Assembly: GCA_903879705.1 (NCBI GenBank)
Contig: CAIRMO010000145.1
Coordinates: forward strand, 1-64,000
Direction of reading: 5' to 3'
Source of the DNA: an uncultured Candidatus Competibacteraceae bacterium
GTDB taxonomy: Bacteria; Pseudomonadota; Gammaproteobacteria; Competibacterales; Competibacteraceae
DNA length: 64,000 nt
Below, piece after piece: positions 57,729-64,000 of this stretch; the stretch's first letter is position 1, and every line of letters begins with the position of its first letter. The notes under the pieces were generated by a model. That model did not search any database. It was not told the DNA's origin and worked only from the letters and a program-made list of their open reading frames with translations. The translations under genes and the position numbers were made by a program.

Positions 57729-58983
57729 CGCTACCCGCCGCTCTACCCGCGACATCCTGCGGATTTTTGTCAGTGGCCGGATGCTGGCCGCGTTGCTGAT
57801 GGGATTTTCCTCTGGCCTGCCACTGTTACTGGCAACCGGTTCGGTGTTACAAGCCTGGCTGAAAGAATCCGGCGTTGATTTGGGCACCATCGGCCTGTTT
57901 GCGCTGGTTGGCCTGCCCTACACCCTGAAATTTCTCTGGGCACCGCTGCTGGATCGCTTTGCGCCGATCAGCGGGATGGGTCGGCGGCGCGGCTGGTTGC
58001 TGCTGATTCAGATCGCACTGATCGCGGCCATCGCCGGGATCGGTCTGACCGATCCGAAGCTGAGTCTGCCACTGGTCACGCTGGCGGCCTTGCTGGCCGC
58101 ATTTTTTTCCGCCTCCCAGGACATCGTGATCGATGCCTATCGGCGGGAATCGCTGGCGGATGATGAGCAAGGGCTGGGCGCTTCGTTCTACGTCAATGGC
58201 TATCGGGTGGGAATGCTGCTGGCATCCGGCGGTGGCTTGATTCTGGCCGATTTCATCCCGTTCCAGGCGGTGTACGGAGTCATGGCCATCGCGATGCTGC
58301 CCGGCTTGCTTACCACCCTGCTCTGCGTCGAACCGCTGGTGTCGGATGGAACGCCGCGCACCCTGCGGGAAGCGGTCGTAGCGCCGTTCGTGGAGTATTT
58401 CTCCCGGCACGATGCGGCCTTGATCCTGCTGTTTGTGCTGCTCTACAAGGTGGGCGAAATGATGGCCAGCCAGATGACCACGCCGTTTTATCTGGACCTG
58501 GGTTTCACCAAGACCGAAATCGGTGCCATCGTCAAACTGTTTGGATTCTGGGCAACGGTGGTGGGCGGACTGATGGGCGGGGTGCTGATGCTGCGGCTGG
58601 GTCTGTACCGGGCGCTGTGGCTGTTCGGCGTTTTGCAGGCCATCGGCCTAACCGGTTTCGTCATTCTGGCCCGGCTCGGTCACAGTCTGCCGGGACTGGC
58701 GCTGGCCATCACCAGCGAAAATCTGTTCAGCGGCATGGCGACGACTGCGTATGTGGCGTTCATGGCAACGCTGACCAACCGGAAATTCACCGCAACGCAA
58801 TACGCGCTGCTCAGTAGCCTGATGGGCATTCCCCGGGTCGTGGTCAATACCCCGACCGGTTATCTGGCCGGGTGGCTGGGCTGGGAAGGCTTCTTTCTGT
58901 TCTGTATGGTCGCAACCGTGCCCGGCCTGTGGTTGTTGACCCGGTTCCGGGCGTGGATGGAAGCGGACAGTCGGACTGCGTGA
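57718..58983 (+). CDS. ampG: AmpG-like MFS muropeptide permease
   Basis: Membrane transporter of 421 residues with about 12 helices. MGFSSGLPLLLATGSVLQAW and VGLPYTLKFLWAPLLDRFAP are AmpG hallmarks, followed by ASFYVNGYRVGMLLASGGG. AmpG imports anhydromuropeptides for cell-wall recycling and beta-lactamase induction. Its apparent start lies within the xth remnant, so the promoter region must come from rearranged sequence. A later start at ATG 57781 is less likely. Confidence 0.88.
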   Translation: MLANATRRSTRDILRIFVSGRMLAALLMGFSSGLPLLLATGSVLQAWLKESGVDLGTIGLFALVGLPYTLKFLWAPLLDRFAPISGMGRRRGWLLLIQIALIAAIAGIGLTDPKLSLPLVTLAALLAAFFSASQDIVIDAYRRESLADDEQGLGASFYVNGYRVGMLLASGGGLILADFIPFQAVYGVMAIAMLPGLLTTLLCVEPLVSDGTPRTLREAVVAPFVEYFSRHDAALILLFVLLYKVGEMMASQMTTPFYLDLGFTKTEIGAIVKLFGFWATVVGGLMGGVLMLRLGLYRALWLFGVLQAIGLTGFVILARLGHSLPGLALAITSENLFSGMATTAYVAFMATLTNRKFTATQYALLSSLMGIPRVVVNTPTGYLAGWLGWEGFFLFCMVATVPGLWLLTRFRAWMEADSRTA

Positions 58984-58996
58984 CTTTCAGGGCTGT

Positions 58997-59052
58997 GGTG
59001 TAGAACGGGCATCTTGCCCGTTTCAAGCCGGGCTGGAAGCCTGTGCTACACC
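58997..59052. repeat. REP-like inverted repeat, copy 2
   Basis: GGTGTAGAACGGGCATCTTG and the reverse-complementary CTGTGCTACACC frame a loop of about 20 bases. It shares the core GGGCATC(C/T)TGCCCGT with the element at 52033-52085. It could also act as a terminator between the convergent ampG and ferredoxin genes. Confidence 0.7.
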
Positions 59053-59077
59053 CGGATTCGCCGCCCTCGTGGAAAAC

Positions 59078-59365
<288 letters not shown>

Positions 59366-59425
59366 TTAATGCGGTTCCGGGCAGCCGGATTTCCGAGCAT
59401 TCTACTCAACTATCATTTTACTCAA

Positions 59426-60004
<579 letters not shown>

Positions 60005-60574
60005 TCACTCGCGCCGCGCCAACCGATAGGCCACTGCGCCGGCGGTTTTTTCCCGATGCAGCGTCCAGTGGGCGGGCAGTGATGCCGATTGCCATCCTGC
60101 TTCCGTTTCCAGATAAAGCCAGGCGGTTGCTTTCAACCAGCCCCCGGTTTCCAGCGCCGCGAAGACCGGCTCCAGCAAGCCCGCGCCAAACGGCGGATCG
60201 AGCAGCACGATCTCGAACGGCGTGGCGGGTTGCCGCAACCAGGCCAGTGCCTCAGCCCGTTCCACCCGCCCGCCCTCAGCCTTCAGCCGGGTCAGATTTT
60301 CCCGCAGGACGCGCACCGCCAGCGGCTCATGTTCGACGAACATCACCTCCGCTGCGCCCCGCGATAGTGCTTCGATGCCCAACGCGCCGCTGCCGGCAAA
60401 CAAATCCAGACAGCGCGCACCGGGCAATACCGGGGCGAGCCAGTTGAACAGGGTTTCCCGCACCCGATCCGGGGTGGGCCGCAAGCCGGGCACGTCCGGA
60501 AATTCCAGCCGCCGGCTGCGCCATTGGCCGCCGATGATGCGGATCTGGTTGGGGTGACCGCTACGCCGGTTCAT
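60005..60574 (-). CDS. rsmD: 16S rRNA (guanine-966-N2) methyltransferase
   Basis: Methyltransferase of 189 residues. IRIIGGQWRSRRLEFPDVPG and LRPTPDRVRETLFNWL begin the fold. The SAM motif is CLDLFAGSGALGIEALSRGA and the catalytic motif is IVLLDPPFG (DPPF). It modifies G966 of 16S rRNA. The start overlaps the stop of the M16-like gene (ATGA). Confidence 0.96.
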   Translation of the reverse strand: MNRRSGHPNQIRIIGGQWRSRRLEFPDVPGLRPTPDRVRETLFNWLAPVLPGARCLDLFAGSGALGIEALSRGAAEVMFVEHEPLAVRVLRENLTRLKAEGGRVERAEALAWLRQPATPFEIVLLDPPFGAGLLEPVFAALETGGWLKATAWLYLETEAGWQSASLPAHWTLHREKTAGAVAYRLARRE

Positions 60575-61899
60575 GGCGGTGGAGCCGCCGCCGGGCCGCC
60601 GACGATCACGATAATCAGCCGATCCGGCTGGACGTGCCGTTGCCAGGCGGCCTTGACCTGATCCAGGCTGATGCCGTTCATCCGGTCGATATAGGTCTGC
60701 AAGTAATCCAGCGGCAGGTCGTAAAAGGCGATCCCGCCCAGCGCCGCCGCCAGTTTGCTGTTGCCGGCCAGACCCAGCGCAAAGCCGCCAGTAATGTTTT
60801 GCCGGGCATCTTCCAGAATCTGGGGTTTGGGGCCGTTGGCGGTAAAGTCGCGCAAGGTCGCCTGAGCTACCTGCAAGGCGGTATCGACTTGATCATTGCG
60901 GGTTTGCAGATTCATCAGGAACGGGCCGGCCTGCTGCATCGGCGAAAAAGCGCTGTACGCGCCATAAGCCAAGCCGCGCTGCTCCCGAATCTCCTGTGAG
61001 AGTTGCGAAACCAGCCCATTGCCGCCAAAAACATGATTGCCGAGAAACAGGGCGTAATAATCGGGATCGGCGCGGTTGACGCCCAGTTGCCCGATCAGGA
61101 TATGGCTCTGGCTGGAGGGGTGGGGAATGCGGAGAGTCTGGCTGGCGGGAACCGGCGGGGCTGGCAGTGCTGGAACCGGCTCGCCTTTGGGGAGATCGGC
61201 CACCAGCGCATTCGCCAACTGCTCGGCGGCGGGCCGATCCAGATCGCCGACGAGGGTGACTAGCGCGTTCGCAGCGGTGTAATGGCGACGGTGAAAATCC
61301 TGCACTTCAGCGCGAGTCAGCGTATTCAGGCTGGTGGTGGTTCCTTCCGGCGGCGACCCGTAAGGATGCGTGCCGTACAGGGCTTTAAAAAAAGCATCCT
61401 GAGCAATTGCGCCGGGTGATTGAGCGCGCTCCTGCAACGCGGTCAGCATCTGCTGGCGCACGCGCTCTACGGTATTCGGGGCAAAGGTCGGCTCTTTTAA
61501 CAGCCGGGCCACGGTTTCGACCGCCGGTTGCAGATAGCGCGGCTCGACCAGACTGCGCAGTGCGACCGAGGCCGAATCGCGCCGTGCACTGGCGCTGAAG
61601 CGGGCGCCGACCTGATCCAGCCGATCCGCGATGACATCCGCCGACCAGTCGCCTGCCCCTTCTTCCAGCAAGGCATTGGTTAGCTTGGCCAGACCAGGCC
61701 GGTCGCCGTCGCGGGCTGAACCGGCGTTGAACAGGACTTGCGCGTCGACCATCGGCAATTCCCGCGCCGGAATGAAATAGACCGGAACGCCGTTCGTGGT
61801 GCGCCAGTTTTGAATGGCGGGTACGGCGGCGGCCAGAGTGGAGGCCAGCAGCAAGGCGACCGCCAGTAACGTGGATGACAGGGCTTTCAAACGGGGCAT
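60571..61899 (-). CDS. M16-family protein lacking the zinc motif
   Basis: Periplasmic protein of 442 residues with a signal peptide (LLAVALLLASTLAAAVPA). The overall sequence is that of an M16B peptidase, but the HxxEH site is replaced by LAKLTNALLEEGA, so it should be the non-catalytic partner of the active subunit encoded just upstream. LRIPHPSSQSHILIGQLGVN and the C-terminal VKAAWQRHVQPDRLIIVIVG are family features. The ATG at 61899 is chosen as the signal-peptide start. Confidence 0.9.
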   Translation of the reverse strand: MPRLKALSSTLLAVALLLASTLAAAVPAIQNWRTTNGVPVYFIPARELPMVDAQVLFNAGSARDGDRPGLAKLTNALLEEGAGDWSADVIADRLDQVGARFSASARRDSASVALRSLVEPRYLQPAVETVARLLKEPTFAPNTVERVRQQMLTALQERAQSPGAIAQDAFFKALYGTHPYGSPPEGTTTSLNTLTRAEVQDFHRRHYTAANALVTLVGDLDRPAAEQLANALVADLPKGEPVPALPAPPVPASQTLRIPHPSSQSHILIGQLGVNRADPDYYALFLGNHVFGGNGLVSQLSQEIREQRGLAYGAYSAFSPMQQAGPFLMNLQTRNDQVDTALQVAQATLRDFTANGPKPQILEDARQNITGGFALGLAGNSKLAAALGGIAFYDLPLDYLQTYIDRMNGISLDQVKAAWQRHVQPDRLIIVIVGGPAAAPPP

Positions 61900-61960
61900 G
61901 ACGAGAGATTCCTTGGATCGCCCCTCGTCCGGTGGGAGAGAAGCGGGGGTGAAGGGAGTT

Positions 61961-63337
61961 TCAGCGGAGCGCATGATCCGTTGCCGAACCGGGCGCGGCA
62001 GAACGACGTCCATCGAGTGGCAGCGGCTCCAGCGTTGCCACGGTCAGCCGGTCATCGATCAAGTACTTGCGGGCGACCTCGCGCACCTGCTCCGGCGTCA
62101 CCGCCTGCACTCGTTGCACATAGTCATCAAGCCTGTTCCAGCCCAGCCCGACCGTTTCCAGAGCGCCTAGTCGCATTCCCTGATAGAACAGCGAATCCTG
62201 CTGATAAACATCGGCGGCGACCACTTGGGCGACCACCCGCGACAACTCATCCGCGCTAACCAGTTCTTCCCGCAGCCGCGCCACTTCGGCCCGCAATGCC
62301 TGTTCCAGTTCCGCGCTGCTGCGGCCTGGCGCGGGATTGCCCACCAGCGTGAACAATTCCTCCAGCCGCGACGTCAGGCCGTAATCGGTGCCGGCGGCAG
62401 CGGCGACTTGCGAACCGCGCACCAGATTGCGGCTGATCCGTCCGCTGTTGCCACCATCCAGAATCCCATCCAGCACCGCCAGCGCGTAAGGCTCCCACGG
62501 TTCAGCGGCGGTTTTCAGGGTCGGCGATTTATAACCCAGCGCCACATAAGGCACTTCCGCCGGCGTCTTGACCACGATCCGCCGCTCGCCCTGTTGCGCG
62601 ATGTCCACCGCCGGTTTGGGCGGGGTTAGTGCGCTGGGTGGCAACGGCCCGAAGTGCTTTTCCGCCAATTCGCGCACCTTGGCCAATTCAACATCACCGA
62701 CTACCACCAGCGTCGCGTTATTTGGTGCATACCATTGTTGATACCAGTTGCGCAGATCGTCCGGCGAGATAGTTTGAATATCCTGCATCCAGCCGATGAT
62801 TGGATGACGGTAGGGACTGGTGACGTAAGCAGCGGCTTGAAATTGCTCGTGAGTCAACGCCTCCGGCTGGTCATCAGTCCGTAAGCGCCGCTCCTCGGCC
62901 ACCACCTGCGCTTCCTTGGCGACCTCTTCCGGTTTGAGCAGCAGGTGGCGCATCCGATCCGCCTCCAGCCGGAAACTCAGTTCCAGCCGATCTTTTTCCA
63001 GGGTCTGGAAATAGGCGGTGTAATCGTGGCTGGTGAAGGCGTTCTGCTCCCCGCCATTGGCGGCGATGATGCGCGAGAATTCACCGCCCGGCACGATAGA
63101 AGTTCCCTTGAACATCATGTGTTCGAGCAGGTGGGAAATACCGGTCAGGCCACTGGATTCGTAGCTGGAGCCAACCTTGTACCAGATTTGGGAAACCACG
63201 ACCGGGGCGCGGCGATCCTGGCGTACCAGCACTTTCAGGCCATTGGTGAGGGTAAATTCCTGCACCGGCGCGGCGGCAAACGCAGCAGGAGCCAGCGTCA
63301 GCCCAAGGGCGGTGATCAAGATTCGATAACGGGACAT
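61961..63337 (-). CDS. M16 zinc peptidase, active subunit
   Basis: Periplasmic metallopeptidase of 458 residues with a signal peptide (LITALGLTLAPAAFA). The zinc motif HLLEH is in GLTGISHLLEHMMFKGTS, with the downstream Glu ligand in the LEADRMRHLLLKPEEVAKEA region. It degrades peptides, probably together with the inactive subunit downstream (62 bases away) as a heterodimer. First gene of the operon M16-M16-rsmD-coaD-fdx. Confidence 0.93.
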   Translation of the reverse strand: MSRYRILITALGLTLAPAAFAAAPVQEFTLTNGLKVLVRQDRRAPVVVSQIWYKVGSSYESSGLTGISHLLEHMMFKGTSIVPGGEFSRIIAANGGEQNAFTSHDYTAYFQTLEKDRLELSFRLEADRMRHLLLKPEEVAKEAQVVAEERRLRTDDQPEALTHEQFQAAAYVTSPYRHPIIGWMQDIQTISPDDLRNWYQQWYAPNNATLVVVGDVELAKVRELAEKHFGPLPPSALTPPKPAVDIAQQGERRIVVKTPAEVPYVALGYKSPTLKTAAEPWEPYALAVLDGILDGGNSGRISRNLVRGSQVAAAAGTDYGLTSRLEELFTLVGNPAPGRSSAELEQALRAEVARLREELVSADELSRVVAQVVAADVYQQDSLFYQGMRLGALETVGLGWNRLDDYVQRVQAVTPEQVREVARKYLIDDRLTVATLEPLPLDGRRSAAPGSATDHALR

Positions 63338-63838
63338 GAATTCTCCGGTTCGGCGGGTTGCGCCGGTTCAGGGTGGCAATGCCGGTTTTTGGCAATCGGC
63401 GCGGGGAAGGGTTCACCGTCGCCGACGTCAAACCCGGCCATCGGCGTTATTCTATTTCCCTGACGCATTCACCATAGAACCGTGTTTGCCCAAGGAAAGA
63501 TTGCGGCAGGTTCACGCCGTCGGCTGCAACTCATCCTTTGGGCAATGATGTTCGGCTTTCATGTTCCAGCGTCACGAGCGACGAGTTATCACGCCGGGGC
63601 CGATGCTGATACCTCAGCCATAATCCAAGCCGCTGGAGCATGGAAATGAGAAAAATTCCAGCAATTCTCGGCCTCTTGAAAAGCCCTATTCAATCAATGT
63701 ATTATGAATGGTGTTTGCTGACATCGATTTTGAGTTTTCGAAGTGTTTAAAGTTAAAACTAGTCGGGTGCGATTTGATCATGAAGACATTACCTTCTCGC
63801 GTTTTACCAAAGTCTTTGAATAAGTATAGGTCTCCTAT
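63338..63838. other. Intergenic region with AT-rich tail
   Basis: Upstream of the M16 operon, probably with its promoter. No RNA gene is recognised. Near 63489-63543 CCCAAGGA and TCCTTTGGG form a loose inverted pair. From about 63650 the DNA turns AT-rich, and an ATG at 63780 opens a short frame (MKTLPSRVLPKSLNKYRSPM) that runs into the intron-like sequence, so it could be the start of an interrupted gene. Confidence 0.45.
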
Positions 63839-64000
63839 GTGCGACGTGATGTCGTCCAACTAATTGTTTCACTAGGAGAAATCCATGATGGAACCTGCCG
63901 TTCCCTCGGCAGTAGCCTACCGCCACATGCGGCCTTGGTAACGGGACGGTATGAAGCTGGCGGGACAACGTACCCCATCCCCGAATAGGGGTAAGCCGAA
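63839..64000 (+). mobile_element. 5' end of a probable group II intron
   Basis: The sequence begins GTGCGACG, the conserved 5' end of group II introns, and continues with segments typical of domain I: a short hairpin CGACGTGATGTCG, GGTAACGGGACGGTATGAAG and GTACCCCATCCCCGAATAGG, ending in GGTAAGCCGAA at the window edge. No coding frame is sustained. The reverse transcriptase and domains V-VI would lie beyond the window. Identification rests on remembered consensus only. Confidence 0.55.

Overview
The window is chromosomal DNA from a GC-rich gammaproteobacterium. The evidence is the gene orders petABC-sspB, mnmA-hflD, diaA-dolP, feoAB, grpE-dnaK-dnaJ and rsmD-coaD-ferredoxin behind two M16 peptidase genes, plus a RelA-type (p)ppGpp synthetase and type II secretion genes. 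A Competibacter-like or related environmental lineage would fit, but that is inference; no rRNA or other species marker is present.

Layout. 0-6.4 kb: an NtrB/NtrC-like two-component pair, a DUF2202 ferritin-like exported protein, and a large secreted beta-helix protein with four Cys-paired repeats. 6.4-7.2 kb: inverted repeats and tRNA-Leu(CAG) with its terminator. 7.2-13.8 kb: an AT-rich island with two large dynamin-like GTPases in convergent two-gene units. A zinc-ribbon membrane protein precedes one GTPase, and the other carries the same zinc-ribbon module at its own N-terminus. 14-16.5 kb: a DUF362 Tat protein and a graveyard of IS607-family and paralogue fragments. 16.5-24.7 kb: a hypothetical gene, thiD, a hotdog thioesterase and gspCDEF. 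24.7-27.8 kb: a condensation-domain acyltransferase, then a redox-active disulfide protein and permease pair with a decayed duplicate. 27.9-35.4 kb: the heat-shock genes with two recognisable sigma-32 promoters, a lipoprotein cytochrome, relA, and mnmA-hflD. 36.6-40.2 kb: a 57-residue protein, the cytochrome bc1 operon and sspB, with sspA missing.

40.2-46.5 kb is a second accessory zone. It has an AT-rich nuclease-like gene, diaA-dolP, and an apparent RiPP cluster: a divergent XRE regulator with a palindromic operator, a 39-residue Cys-containing precursor, a radical SAM/SPASM maturase and an amidohydrolase. Two toxin-antitoxin modules follow, one of them broken. 46.8-64 kb is mostly core: Fur-boxed feoAB, an Ala-Pro repeat protein, an FAD oxidase, a dienoyl-CoA-reductase-like SDR, thrC, an isocitrate dehydrogenase fused to CBS domains, pyrE beside an exonuclease III remnant, an AmpG-like transporter, ferredoxin, coaD, rsmD and two M16 peptidases. 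The last 160 bases look like the 5' end of a group II intron.

The two strongest candidates for an undescribed system are the dual dynamin cassette (about 7.2-13.8 kb) and the radical-SAM peptide cluster (about 42.2-45.2 kb). Both are AT-rich against GC-rich surroundings, and both lie beside decayed mobile or duplicated DNA.
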